Source: an uncultured archaeon (lineage in GTDB: Archaea; Halobacteriota; Methanosarcinia; Methanosarcinales; Methanoperedenaceae). From it: DNA of 64,000 nt. Shown here in pieces: positions 8,017 through 16,662 of this stretch. Where the stretch lies: the NCBI GenBank assembly GCA_902386205.1, contig CABMIH010000065.1:1-64000 (forward strand). The letters run 5' to 3'. The notes beneath the pieces were generated by a model. The model was not told the DNA's origin, made no database searches, and saw only the letters and a program-made list of their open reading frames with translations. Position numbers and translations under genes: made by a program. Every line of letters starts with the position of its first letter. The first letter of the stretch is position 1.

Positions 8017-9184
8017 ATTTTATGACCTCACTGATAGTTGGCTTTTTCCCGTACATCAAAAGACTTGCCCTGAATATCCTGACCGATAGTTCAATGATAA
8101 AGTAAGTCGATGCAACCAGTATCAGTATACTTATTATTATTTCATATAACGGCACCTCTGTTATGGAAAGCCGCAGGATCATTGAAACAGGAGATGTCAG
8201 TGGGAAAAAGCTCAAGGCTTTTGAAAGAATTGCATTGGGATTTGCGATTATGTATTCTGAGACTATCAGGGGTATCGCCCCCGTTATCGTAAAAATCCCG
8301 GCCATTTGCTGCCCTTCCCTTGAAGTTGTTGCAATTGCTCCCACGCCTGCCATTATGCTTGCAAAGACAAAGTAACCTGATATAAAATATATGGATGCCA
8401 GTACGAGTATCGGGACAGAAACATTGATCTTATCCAGTATGACGGCAGCAACTATCGGGTTAGATAATAACAGCGTTATCCCGATACTTTTCCAGATAAG
8501 TACCTGCGTGAGGCCGACTGCTCCAAGACCGATCACTTTGCCTGTGAGCAGATCTTTGTATGAGACAGAAGACAGGAGTATCTCCATGACCCTGTTCTCT
8601 TTTTCCTCCACGACCCCCTGCAAAAGGAAATTTGATGATGTAAAGATGGACATCATGAAGAGCATCGCAAATGCGATGGGGACTAAAATCGTGGATATTC
8701 CTTCCCTGCTGGTCCCACCTTTTTCATCCAGGGTGAAAAATTCGCTGTTCATCGGTCTTTTTGCCCGTTCTATGATCTCTCCTTTTTCACCTTTTAGCAG
8801 GTTGCCCAGCAGGAAGCCCTGTATCTGATCTTCAATTGTTCTTGACCCTGCAAAATCCCTTTTTGTTGAAAATATTTCGATCCTTCCTGTGGCTGTATAA
8901 TTCTCAGGTATGACAAAGAAATGGGTTATCTTACTGTCGAGAATGCCTTTTTTTGCAAGTTCTTCATTAGCATATTCTGTAAAATTCGCTGGTTCAAATA
9001 ATCCGGTTTTGTCCACGTAGCCGATTCTGTATTCTTCAGTACTCATGGTGCTGCCCATTAAGAGGATCGGAAGACCGCCTGCAACAAGAATAAATAGCGG
9101 AACCCCGAAAGTTACAAAAAGGAATTCTTTCCTGCGTATGTTATACAGGTATTCATGTTTTGCGATTGTACCCCACTTTCTCAT
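8000..9184 (-). CDS. ABC-2 type transporter permease (NatB-like)
   Basis: 394 residues with one N-terminal helix (FLFVTFGVPLFILVAGGLPILL), a long external domain (about 50-185), and five or six helices from about 185 to the end, including the ABC-2 hallmark FLLQGVVEEKENRVMEILLSSVSYKDLLTGKVIG. This is the NatB/CcmB-like ABC-2 family (Na+ or drug efflux in characterised cases). It overlaps its ATPase gene (9181-10062) by 4 nt. The substrate is unknown. Confidence 0.9.
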   Translation of the reverse strand: MRKWGTIAKHEYLYNIRRKEFLFVTFGVPLFILVAGGLPILLMGSTMSTEEYRIGYVDKTGLFEPANFTEYANEELAKKGILDSKITHFFVIPENYTATGRIEIFSTKRDFAGSRTIEDQIQGFLLGNLLKGEKGEIIERAKRPMNSEFFTLDEKGGTSREGISTILVPIAFAMLFMMSIFTSSNFLLQGVVEEKENRVMEILLSSVSYKDLLTGKVIGLGAVGLTQVLIWKSIGITLLLSNPIVAAVILDKINVSVPILVLASIYFISGYFVFASIMAGVGAIATTSREGQQMAGIFTITGAIPLIVSEYIIANPNAILSKALSFFPLTSPVSMILRLSITEVPLYEIIISILILVASTYFIIELSVRIFRASLLMYGKKPTISEVIKYVQKN

Positions 9185-10062
9185 GTACCCTCCACCACCT
9201 GAATGAATATTTCGTTAAGAGAGGGTGTGGATATCTCGAACCTGTTGACCTTTACCATTTCAACCACAGCTTTCAATATATCCTGCGGGTCTGTACCGGT
9301 TTTAAGAATTAATTCTGCATAATTGCCTGAAAGATTTGTTTTCCTTACCCCCGCAATACTTTTCAGTTCCCCTTCGAACTCAAGGAAAATCGTGTTTTTC
9401 CCGTACCCGGATTTAATTTCACCGACGCTGCCATACAACACACCGTTTCCCCTGTTTATCATGAATATCCTGTCGCACATGCGCTCGACCTGGTCCATCA
9501 TATGCGTGCTGATAAGTATCGTTTTTCCTTCTTTTCCAAGTTCGATTATAAGGTCTTTCACAAGTTTCGTATTAACAGGATCAAGCCCTGAGAAAGGCTC
9601 ATCAAGGATTATGATTTCCGGGTCATGGATAATCGCTGCAATTATCTGGATCTTCTGCTGCATGCCCTTGCTGAGTTCCCCGATTTTCTTATCCTTATGC
9701 GAAGAAAGGCCCATTTTCTCAAGAAGTTCCAGTGCTCTCTCTTTATCCGGTTTATTCTTGAGCGCCCCAAGATAATTGAGTGTGTCAATAACAGACAGCC
9801 TTTTGTACAGGCCGCGTTCTTCAGGCAGGTAACCGATCCTGTCTTTTATGCCATCTGAAAGCGAACTCCCAAGTATCCTTATAACACCCGAATCCTGCCT
9901 TATTATATCAAGAAGCATGCGGATAATCGTGGTTTTTCCCGCCCCGTTCGGCCCTATCAACCCGAATACTTCGCCTGGTGCGATATCAAAAGATATATCG
10001 CTGACAACCGGCTGGCCATTGAAGGACTTTGAGGCATGCAGGATTTCAACTTTATGTTCCAT
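9181..10062 (-). CDS. ABC transporter ATP-binding protein (NatA-like)
   Basis: 293 residues from ATG 10062, which has GGGAGG about 7 bases upstream; the longer frame to 10128 would lie inside the previous gene. Walker A is GLIGPNGAGKTTI, the signature is IGELSKGMQQKIQI, Walker B is EIIILDEPFSGLDP with H-loop STHMMDQ. The C-terminal ~70 residues are the DUF4162 extension typical of NatA-type ATPases that pair with ABC-2 permeases. It overlaps the upstream ATPase gene by 11 nt and the downstream permease gene by 4 nt. Confidence 0.92.
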   Translation of the reverse strand: MEHKVEILHASKSFNGQPVVSDISFDIAPGEVFGLIGPNGAGKTTIIRMLLDIIRQDSGVIRILGSSLSDGIKDRIGYLPEERGLYKRLSVIDTLNYLGALKNKPDKERALELLEKMGLSSHKDKKIGELSKGMQQKIQIIAAIIHDPEIIILDEPFSGLDPVNTKLVKDLIIELGKEGKTILISTHMMDQVERMCDRIFMINRGNGVLYGSVGEIKSGYGKNTIFLEFEGELKSIAGVRKTNLSGNYAELILKTGTDPQDILKAVVEMVKVNRFEISTPSLNEIFIQVVEGT

Positions 10063-10732
10063 TCTCGACCCTCCCGTCCCTAAGCCTGATAATCCGATCA
10101 CAGTTTTCCTGGGCAAGGCCCTGGTCATGTGTCACCATGAGAATGGTTCTCCCCTCTCCATGTAATTGATTGAAAATCTGCATGATTTCCTGCCCTGTTT
10201 TTGAGTCAAGGTTGCCTGTGGGCTCATCCGCAAGCAGTATCTCAGGCTCATTCGCAAGCGCCCGCGCGATAGCGACCCTCTGGCGCTGCCCCCCTGAAAG
10301 TTCGGAAGGCTTGTGGTCCGCCCGGTCGCCAAGACCGAGCATTTCAAGCAACTCTCTTGCTCTTTTTGTTCGTTGCGCGCGCGGGATATCCTGGTAGACC
10401 ATTGGCATTTCCACATTTTTCAGGGCGGTCAAACGCGATATCAGGTTAAAGGTCTGGAACACGAAGCCGATCTCCTTTCCCCTGATCCGCGCAAGCTCAA
10501 TATCGGATAGAAGCGAGGTATTCCTGTCGCCAATGATGATTTTCCCGGATGTAGGCCTGTCAAGGCAGCCGATGAGGTTCATCAGAGTGCTTTTCCCGCT
10601 GCCTGAGGGTCCCATAATTGCCGCGAATTCGCCTTCGTTGACCGCAATGTTGATATCGTGAAGTACGGGTACTTCGAGTTTTCCAAGTTTATAGGATTTG
10701 GATACATCCTCGATATTCAGCACGGTTCTCAT
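10052..10732 (-). CDS. ABC transporter ATP-binding protein (LolD/MacB-like)
   Basis: 226 residues from ATG 10732 (MRTVLNIEDVSKSYKLG), which overlaps the stop of the Yip1 gene as ATGA. Walker A GPSGSGKSTLM, signature LSGGQRQRVAIARAL, Walker B EILLADEPTGNLD, H-loop VTHD. The GNLDSKTGQEIM stretch is typical of the MacB/LolD/FtsE group. Its permease is the distant FtsX-type gene 5600-6808 in the same operon, with the NatAB pair lying between. Confidence 0.92.
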   Translation of the reverse strand: MRTVLNIEDVSKSYKLGKLEVPVLHDINIAVNEGEFAAIMGPSGSGKSTLMNLIGCLDRPTSGKIIIGDRNTSLLSDIELARIRGKEIGFVFQTFNLISRLTALKNVEMPMVYQDIPRAQRTKRARELLEMLGLGDRADHKPSELSGGQRQRVAIARALANEPEILLADEPTGNLDSKTGQEIMQIFNQLHGEGRTILMVTHDQGLAQENCDRIIRLRDGRVENGT

Positions 10733-11376
10733 AGGATGCCGAAGCTCCGGAATGTCCATAAGAGGGACATAACGATAAATATAAGTGGGATTCCTGCTAC
10801 GATTGCGGATTTAGCGGCCGAGAGCTTGTGTGCCTCCTGTATCCCAAAGAACAGGATTATTGATGCCCATATCTGAATGATTATTTCTATTATGCTTGAA
10901 TTTATGAAGTAAGAGCTCTCATAAAATCTTTTCATTGCTGTTGGATCCGTCGGTGAGATCGTTATTGTCATAGGTTCGATGATCAAAAGCATTGCAATAC
11001 TGATGAGACTTGCAAAAATCATGGGAATAAAGCTGTAGCCCACAATCGTTATCATCTGGGGATGGAATTTGCCTTCACCACCTAAAGCCATCGAAACAAG
11101 ATGAAGGATCCCTGCAATAATGAACCAAAAAATGAAAGAGCCTATAAGGGCGACCACGATTCCGAAAATTCCCATCATGGTTGATGATGGCATTTCCGGA
11201 AAGCCCTCAATAACGTAAGTCACTTTGTATGATTGTATGTAAGCAGCAAGCGCTCCCAGGACTGCGGAGATCCCCACAATTGTCACGGCCTCCTCTATCA
11301 TGGGCTGCTCAGATATGCTTTTCATGGCGTTTTTCGGACTTCTGATTGTTTCAATTATTTTTTCTGTGAAATTCAT
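10729..11376 (-). CDS. Yip1-domain membrane protein
   Basis: 215 residues with five or six membrane helices. The pattern FTEKIIETIRSPKNAMKSI at the N-terminus followed by LHLVSMALGGEGKFHPQMITIVGYSFIPMIFAS is the Yip1 family signature. It is the first gene of the six-gene ABC operon (next start overlaps its stop by ATGA). Function in archaea unknown; the context suggests a role in membrane homeostasis along with the two exporters. Confidence 0.85.
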   Translation of the reverse strand: MNFTEKIIETIRSPKNAMKSISEQPMIEEAVTIVGISAVLGALAAYIQSYKVTYVIEGFPEMPSSTMMGIFGIVVALIGSFIFWFIIAGILHLVSMALGGEGKFHPQMITIVGYSFIPMIFASLISIAMLLIIEPMTITISPTDPTAMKRFYESSYFINSSIIEIIIQIWASIILFFGIQEAHKLSAAKSAIVAGIPLIFIVMSLLWTFRSFGIL

Positions 11377-11447
11377 GATTTCCCTCCAGTGCTTCCGGGT
11401 TTCCTGTTTGTGCCTGTTTCAAACCTCTGTATTGGATTTTCAATCCC

Positions 11448-11461
11448 GTCTATTAATAGAC
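11448..11461. promoter_or_regulatory. perfect palindrome GTCTATTAATAGAC upstream of the ABC operon
   Basis: A 14-bp perfect palindrome 71 bases upstream of the Yip1 start, with a TATA-like ttatttaaaat about 20 bases further upstream on the minus strand. A close relative (GTCTATTTATAGAC, 15379-15392) and the same flank ATAGACAAACC occur upstream of the exported-protein operon at 15339, which suggests one regulator for both. Confidence 0.5.
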
Positions 11462-11517
11462 AAACCTGATTTTAAATAACCGCATCATATTTAACCTTTA
11501 CCCTCGGATAACGAAAA

Positions 11518-11712
11518 TTATTCCTCGAAGATAAAGACCTCCTCTATCCTGGATTTCAATACCTTTGCCACGTCATAAGCAAGTTTTAATGACGGATTGT
11601 ATTTTCCTTTTTCCAGGAACACGATAGTTTCCCTCCTCACACCTACTTTATCGGCGAGTTCTTCCTGCGTTAAGTCGTATCTTGCACGAAGTTCTTTGAT
11701 CCTTGTTTTCAT
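11518..11712 (-). CDS. short XRE-family helix-turn-helix regulator
   Basis: 64 residues, essentially one HTH_3 domain: [58 protein letters not shown]. This is the compact YozG-like class that commonly follows DUF2178-type membrane protein genes in archaea and firmicutes. It overlaps the upstream membrane protein gene by one base and is the last gene of a four-gene unit. Confidence 0.92.
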   Translation of the reverse strand: MKTRIKELRARYDLTQEELADKVGVRRETIVFLEKGKYNPSLKLAYDVAKVLKSRIEEVFIFEE

Positions 11713-12146
11713 TATACGTCGCCTTTTTTGTCAAGATAATGCGAAATAATTATCCAAAGAAACACGCAGGCAACCAGAATCACATTTACTGTGCTTGTAT
11801 ATTCCAGCCCCAGATTAAAGATGCTGTTAGCCAGGCCCGAAATCATCAGGGCTGCAAGAAGCAGGAAAAATGCAAAAAACCCGGCTTTCTCGACAGCCCG
11901 CCTGGACCGTTCGTCAGCTATTGTTTTACCCTGGGATTCTGCGTTGATTCTTTTGATATTCATATATGCGAATGCCAGAATGTTGAACTCTATAAGAAAC
12001 CAGACAAGTGTGCCTTTCTCGTAATTAAGCCTTCCTTCATGAATATTTTGAAACATACTAAAAGAACTTAATAATAGCAAAACTACACTTAGCGCCAGTA
12101 AAATCTTATATGCCAATAGCATTTTTTTGTCATCGTTAATTTTCAT
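11712..12146 (-). CDS. DUF2178-like small membrane protein
   Basis: 144 residues from ATG 12146, which overlaps the stop of the upstream gene as ATGA; the open frame continues to 12212 but inside that gene. Four predicted helices with the conserved [17 protein letters not shown] stretch between the second and third, the mark of DUF2178-like proteins paired with XRE regulators. Function unknown; such pairs may act as membrane-linked regulators. Confidence 0.8.
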   Translation of the reverse strand: MKINDDKKMLLAYKILLALSVVLLLLSSFSMFQNIHEGRLNYEKGTLVWFLIEFNILAFAYMNIKRINAESQGKTIADERSRRAVEKAGFFAFFLLLAALMISGLANSIFNLGLEYTSTVNVILVACVFLWIIISHYLDKKGDV

Positions 12147-12916
12147 ATCGTATCGCCTTTCTTGTTGTAGTACCACCTGAACACAATGAAAATCCAGATT
12201 CCTATAATCCATATATTCTGAATCCCTTCAGCTAATTCCCTCGAAGGGGTTAATGATGGGGAGAGTTTCAACAACCTTAAGAGCGAGATTATTGCTGCTA
12301 TCATCAATGTTGCTATAAAAGCAGAATATCCGGATTTTTCACGGACCCGCACAGACCGCTCGTCTTCTATTAAATCTTCTTTAGCTTTAGTTGCTACAAT
12401 AAGACCGGCTGTTAATCCAATCAGGCCACCTATTATTAAAGAAAATCCGATAGTGTTAAATGGATAGGTAAACAAAAAAATGATAATTCCAATTAAAATT
12501 GCACCAAGACTGATTCCAATAAATTTTATGATATCCTTATCTTTCCTGACTTTTCCATAATAGTACATGCCAAAGAACAATGCACACACAGTTACCATCA
12601 TTACGATACCCAGTGCTATGTAAGTCTCAATGAAGTTGGGTCTGTAAAGATCAACCGCCAGTAACAGGACTATGGTTGACCATGTCGCCCAGAATGCCAT
12701 CACGGCTGACTTGCCGTCTATCCACTCTGACAGTTCATCCGAAGTAATTTCTTTCTTTCTTGCCTGAAGGGATAATGCAAGTATCACACTACCGAAGGAA
12801 AGAAGAATTACCCCGATATAGATGTATATTTTGAAGCCCACCAATACGATACCGATAGCAGTTGCGATGGCTGAACCGATGAGCTTTGCGGTACTGTATT
12901 TCCCTGCTTTTTCCAT
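12143..12916 (-). CDS. DUF2178-like membrane protein, double length
   Basis: 257 residues and about eight helices. The second half (from about residue 180) carries EDERSVRVREKSGYSAFIATLMI, the same motif as in the next gene, and ends [10 protein letters not shown] much as that gene ends YLDKKGDV. The first half is a further four-helix block. It looks like a fused or extended paralogue of its neighbours. Preceded by GGAGG-like AGGAGG near 12925. Confidence 0.8.
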   Translation of the reverse strand: MEKAGKYSTAKLIGSAIATAIGIVLVGFKIYIYIGVILLSFGSVILALSLQARKKEITSDELSEWIDGKSAVMAFWATWSTIVLLLAVDLYRPNFIETYIALGIVMMVTVCALFFGMYYYGKVRKDKDIIKFIGISLGAILIGIIIFLFTYPFNTIGFSLIIGGLIGLTAGLIVATKAKEDLIEDERSVRVREKSGYSAFIATLMIAAIISLLRLLKLSPSLTPSRELAEGIQNIWIIGIWIFIVFRWYYNKKGDTI

Positions 12917-12938
12917 TTCAATAACCTCCTTAAACTCA

Positions 12939-13325
12939 CTAAAACCCGATTTCTCTTTTTATCTTTTTATAATACCAGTGGCACGCAATTTTTGATACAA
13001 TTATGACAGCAATCAAAATTGCCATAACTTCAAATGTATCAAAAAGCGAGGGGTAAAAATGCAACGCAATTGTCAACACGCCTATTGTTGAAATTGCCAT
13101 AAACAATGCAAATTCGGAACTTAAGGCTGATAGTCTTTTTGTCAGTTCATCTTTTTTTATATTATTTTTAGATATCAGTTTTCCAAGGAAATAATTCGAA
13201 AATATCGCTATCCCGGCCGCAGCCATCATACTCACCCCTGCTGTGTCACCGTAATAGGATAAGATAACGGCAGCTATTCCAAAGATCGAACCAATTGCCA
13301 GTTTTACAAGGTCTGCTTTTTCCAT
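12939..13325 (-). CDS. small membrane protein of the XRE/DUF2178 operon
   Basis: 128 residues with four helices and the intervening KKDELTKRLSALSSEFALFMAI, a weaker version of the motif in the next two genes, and the ending WYYKKIKREIGF. First gene of the four-gene unit; GGAGAA lies 6 bases before ATG 13325. Two inverted repeats lie just upstream. Confidence 0.75.
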   Translation of the reverse strand: MEKADLVKLAIGSIFGIAAVILSYYGDTAGVSMMAAAGIAIFSNYFLGKLISKNNIKKDELTKRLSALSSEFALFMAISTIGVLTIALHFYPSLFDTFEVMAILIAVIIVSKIACHWYYKKIKREIGF

Positions 13326-13338
13326 CTGTATTCTCCTA

Positions 13339-13398
13339 TGTTATTTATTTAACACATAAAGTTACATATTTCCAATATTATGTTATATATTTCTAACA
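13339..13398. promoter_or_regulatory. two TGTTA-N-TAACA inverted repeats upstream of the XRE operon
   Basis: TGTTA-6nt-TAACA at 13339-13354 and TGTTA-8nt-TAACA at 13381-13398, 42 bases apart start to start (about four helical turns). They lie in the promoter region of the operon that ends in the XRE gene and are the natural candidate for its autoregulatory operator. Confidence 0.5.
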
Positions 13399-13480
13399 TA
13401 TACTTAAATCTTATGGTCAAGAGAAAAAATGCATTATCTACAGGTTAATACTCAACAAAATAAAAAAATAAAAAAAAGAT

Positions 13481-14050
13481 TTACTTCACATTCCCGCTGT
13501 CTTTCCAGACCTGCGCAACCTTTCTCTCATCCGGGTCAACCAGCGCTGAAACTCCTTTCCAGGTAACGCTCAACATCGTTTTAGGCGCATAGAATTTCTC
13601 AGAGGTCGTGGGCAATACACGTCTCACAGTAGGATTGCCGACCGCGGCTGTTGCAACTTCCTGGTTCCCAAGAGCGATCCCAATTGCTTCATCCCTGTAC
13701 ACCGGCGGTATAGCCTCAAGGAGATAACCTGTCTGGAGCAATTCGCCGTTCTCATATACGAAATCATAGATGTCCGGATTATCCGTCTCTTTTATGGTAG
13801 CTATAATCCTCAAAACAAGGGCTTTACCTTTGCTGCTTGAACTTATATTCACCAATTCGTATTCTGTCCTGTACGGGCTTATATCCACCCACAGCAGTTC
13901 TTCTATTTTTAAAGAATCATCCGGTTTATCCAGCCACTTGATTTCGTGTACCCATGAAGGTTTTGCAGAAGATTGTTCCTGGGTCAGGCTGAGCCCGATT
14001 CCAAGAGCCAGTATCAAAAGCCCGATTGTAAATTTTGTGATAGTTTTCAT
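13481..14050 (-). CDS. exported protein of unknown function
   Basis: 189 residues with a signal peptide or anchor (ITKFTIGLLILALGIGLSLTQ, about 4-24) and a soluble domain rich in beta-strand pattern (VLRIIATIKETDNPDIYDF, AVGNPTVRRVLPTTSEKFYAPKTMLSVTWKGVSALVDPDERKV). I do not recognise a family. It follows the COG1470-like gene by 29 nt on the same strand and is probably co-transcribed, so the two likely work together at the cell surface. Confidence 0.7.
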   Translation of the reverse strand: MKTITKFTIGLLILALGIGLSLTQEQSSAKPSWVHEIKWLDKPDDSLKIEELLWVDISPYRTEYELVNISSSSKGKALVLRIIATIKETDNPDIYDFVYENGELLQTGYLLEAIPPVYRDEAIGIALGNQEVATAAVGNPTVRRVLPTTSEKFYAPKTMLSVTWKGVSALVDPDERKVAQVWKDSGNVK

Positions 14051-14079
14051 GATTCATTCGAAAAGAAAAAAGGAGGGAT

Positions 14080-15339
14080 TCACTCTCCAATTGTAATAGA
14101 GTAGTCGAATCCCTGGGTGTTCCTGGGCAGTACCTTGAGCTTCCATTCACCTGTCGAGCCTTTGGCTTTGTATGTTTCTATACGCTGTATTCCATTCTCC
14201 TGGTATATCGATTCGCTGTCGATCTCCCATGGGGGCCTGTCTCCCCCCATGTTCACGTTGCCTTTTGTTACAGTTTTTGTAACAGTCAGATCTACTTGCT
14301 TCCCATCAGGACCTATCAGAGTTGTTTCAAATGACGGCTCAGGAGTCTTTGCCCCGCCGGATTTTCCATACGGATATCCATATCCGTAGTTGTAGGCTGA
14401 ACTGACCTCTATTGTGATTGGAGCTTCCTTATTCAGGGTGAAACTCCTGGTGAAAGGTTCTGTGGGCTGCTTCCACAAATTAAAATTTATGTTCACCCTT
14501 CCTTCCCAGTCCCTGACAGACATATCGTCAATGCCAAGGTCAACATACCCGTTGTAATATCCTTTGGCATCCCCAGGCACCGTTACATGTATCTTCACAG
14601 TTTCTGTTGCTCCGGCCGGGATGCTCTTTGGTGAAGTTATGGTTATCGCATCATCTGGCAAAGCCGGTGTGGTCATCCCCCCAAACGGCCCGTAGGACGG
14701 GTCGCTTCCCAGCTTCGGATTGATACCGATCGCCTGGTCTGCCGTATTTTTAAGTTTTATTTCGTAGTCATAATCCCTGCCTGCCTCAAGCTGGTCACTT
14801 ATATACGGGGTCATTATCTGGACTTTAAGCGGTGCCCAGACGTCCACCGAAAGCTGGAAGGCATTGATATAGTTAGGGAATGGCGTGGGATAAGGGTTGG
14901 GCATTACATCGTCAGAAAATGCAACCTGGGCGTTGTAATATCCCCTGGAAGCATCTTTTGGTATGGATGTTTTTATTGTGAATTTCTGGCTTGCGCCTTC
15001 AGGTATTTCAACACTGTCGGGAGTGATGGTTATCCATTCTTTTTCCATCATATATTCGCCATATGGCGCTATAACGACAATGGGTTTTACACTGATGGCT
15101 TTTTTCTCTTTGTTCTTAATGGTGACAGTCAGTTCTTTATCCTCCCCGGCCTGCAATCTCAGATTGCCATAACGCGGTGAGATTTCAAGTTTTGTGAAAT
15201 TCTCAGATTGTTCCCCTGCAGGAACCTGGGCGATCAAGGCCGTTTCTTCCGCGGCGATTACAGGAAGACTGCCTGCTGCCATTCCTGAGAACATGCTCAG
15301 GATAAGCATTGCAGTTAAAATACTTGCATATTTTTTCAT
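14080..15339 (-). CDS. COG1470/NEW3-like exported beta-sandwich protein
   Basis: 419 residues with a clean signal peptide (ILTAMLILSMFSGMAAGSLPVIAAEE) and two NEW3/CARDB-type domains (LTVTIKNKEKKAISVKPIVV, KIHVTVPGDAKGYYNGYVDLGI), then a C-terminal PPC-like stretch (STGEWKLKVLPRNTQGFDYSITIGE). There is no C-terminal anchor. The start has GGAGG 9 bases upstream. Probably a secreted or S-layer-associated structural protein. Shares a candidate operator with the ABC operon. Confidence 0.82.
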   Translation of the reverse strand: MKKYASILTAMLILSMFSGMAAGSLPVIAAEETALIAQVPAGEQSENFTKLEISPRYGNLRLQAGEDKELTVTIKNKEKKAISVKPIVVIAPYGEYMMEKEWITITPDSVEIPEGASQKFTIKTSIPKDASRGYYNAQVAFSDDVMPNPYPTPFPNYINAFQLSVDVWAPLKVQIMTPYISDQLEAGRDYDYEIKLKNTADQAIGINPKLGSDPSYGPFGGMTTPALPDDAITITSPKSIPAGATETVKIHVTVPGDAKGYYNGYVDLGIDDMSVRDWEGRVNINFNLWKQPTEPFTRSFTLNKEAPITIEVSSAYNYGYGYPYGKSGGAKTPEPSFETTLIGPDGKQVDLTVTKTVTKGNVNMGGDRPPWEIDSESIYQENGIQRIETYKAKGSTGEWKLKVLPRNTQGFDYSITIGE

Positions 15340-15675
15340 TTTAATTTAACCTCCGTCATCTTATTTAATTTCAAGCTTGTCTATTTATAGACGAGTTAGA
15401 CATTTATTACACAGCTTTGTATTTAAACTTTTCGATTCATAGACAAACCAGCTATTAAATTAATAATACATTATAAATAAATGTAAACAGACGTGGATGA
15501 GGCAAATCATATAATATCAAAGAAAATGGTCCTTTCCTTTGAACGAAGATAATGAAATAACATTATTAAAAAAGATTATCCTGTTTCATTAAGGTGATAA
15601 ATTGGTTTCATCGGTTTATTCTCCACACCCTATTAACCGCAAAATTTATCTTAAATCATTTGTATTATTATTATT
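15340..15675. promoter_or_regulatory. promoter region with GTCTATTTATAGAC site
   Basis: For the minus-strand gene starting at 15339 there is a TATA-like element gtttaaatac (about 15418-15427) and, closer to the gene, the inverted repeat GTCTAT-TT-ATAGAC (15379-15392). The string ATAGACAAACC (15439-15449) repeats the flank of the palindrome at 11448-11461. The rest up to 15675 is AT-rich and holds the plus-strand promoter of the next gene; no further gene seen. Confidence 0.5.
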
Positions 15676-15939
15676 ATGAATAAAGACTGCTTACGGTATA
15701 TTTTAAGTATATTGGCCTGCAACCTTGAATCCCTTGCAACCTCAGAAGAAATAACGAAATTTAAGAAAAAATATGGTGGCATGAACTGGCACAAAACTCT
15801 TGAAAAAGACATTTTAGAACATGCAGACAACGCTCTCACATTGGAGCGCTGGATCAAGAACCTGGTAACTTTTATGATGGAGCATAATATTCATTCCAAT
15901 ATGCAGATGGAAAGATTCATGATCCGGAGCAATAAATAA
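15676..15939 (+). CDS. small protein of unknown function
   Basis: 87 residues, helical and charged (NLESLATSEEITKFKKKYGGMNWHKTLEKDILEHADNALTLERWIKNLVTFMMEHN), with no signal or membrane segment. No ribosome site is visible and aaatttatc about 35 bases upstream could be a TATA element, so the message may be leaderless. Not recognised. Confidence 0.55.
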   Translation: MNKDCLRYILSILACNLESLATSEEITKFKKKYGGMNWHKTLEKDILEHADNALTLERWIKNLVTFMMEHNIHSNMQMERFMIRSNK

Positions 15940-15984
15940 TAAAGGCAATTTGATTAGCTTCTTATCAAATTCCAAATATTGATC

Positions 15985-16608
15985 TCACGGTTTTCTTACT
16001 TTGATACTATCTATTTCATCATTGCTGCTAAGCTCCTGGATGATCCTCTTGGGAAGTCTTGCTGTAAAATTATTATAATTCCATCTATAACCTTTCGAAG
16101 CCAGATAGGCGCTGATATTATTTTCGACCAGATTCCTGGGAACAACGATTAGCTCAAACTCATCATCTGGCCCGGCGTTCCAGATAAGCTCAAAGGAGCG
16201 GCTGTCAAGCTTTTCAAATTTCCCTCTTTCTGCTTCTTTTGACGTGACTTCTGTAATATTTGCCTGTGCCAATGCCTCATCAAGGTATATGATGAACTCC
16301 GCTCCCGTTTTCCTGTCAGTGATAATCCCTTTCCATATCTTGCGCCCTGTGCGGGGGAAATCCAAGTATTGGCCACTTGCAACTGTTAAATCTTCTTTTG
16401 CTATACCCTGTTCCAGGGAGACGAACTCAACGGCCTTATCGATTTCTGTCGGCTCTCTGTATTCCCATCTCAATATCCTGAACAAAACATCTTCCCTGAT
16501 TTTTGGAAGCCTGTAAATAATGTACGACCGGGCTGAAGAGAGACTTGCAGGACTTGCATGGTAGGTCTTATTCATATTGACATAGACATTTCCACCCTGC
16601 CTGGTCAT
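15985..16608 (-). CDS. protein of unknown function
   Basis: 207 residues, soluble, no signal peptide. The stretch FDLxx-like WNAGPDDEFELIVVPRNLVENNISAYLASKGYRWNYNNFTARLPKRIIQEL near the C-terminus is well structured and not repeated elsewhere in the window. It lies 54 nt downstream of the lipoprotein gene on the same strand and may be co-transcribed with it. Family unknown. Confidence 0.65.
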   Translation of the reverse strand: MTRQGGNVYVNMNKTYHASPASLSSARSYIIYRLPKIREDVLFRILRWEYREPTEIDKAVEFVSLEQGIAKEDLTVASGQYLDFPRTGRKIWKGIITDRKTGAEFIIYLDEALAQANITEVTSKEAERGKFEKLDSRSFELIWNAGPDDEFELIVVPRNLVENNISAYLASKGYRWNYNNFTARLPKRIIQELSSNDEIDSIKVRKP

Positions 16609-16662
16609 ATTTATAATCCTGATATCGTATGGGGATTCGCCTGAAAAAATCGCAACTATTGT

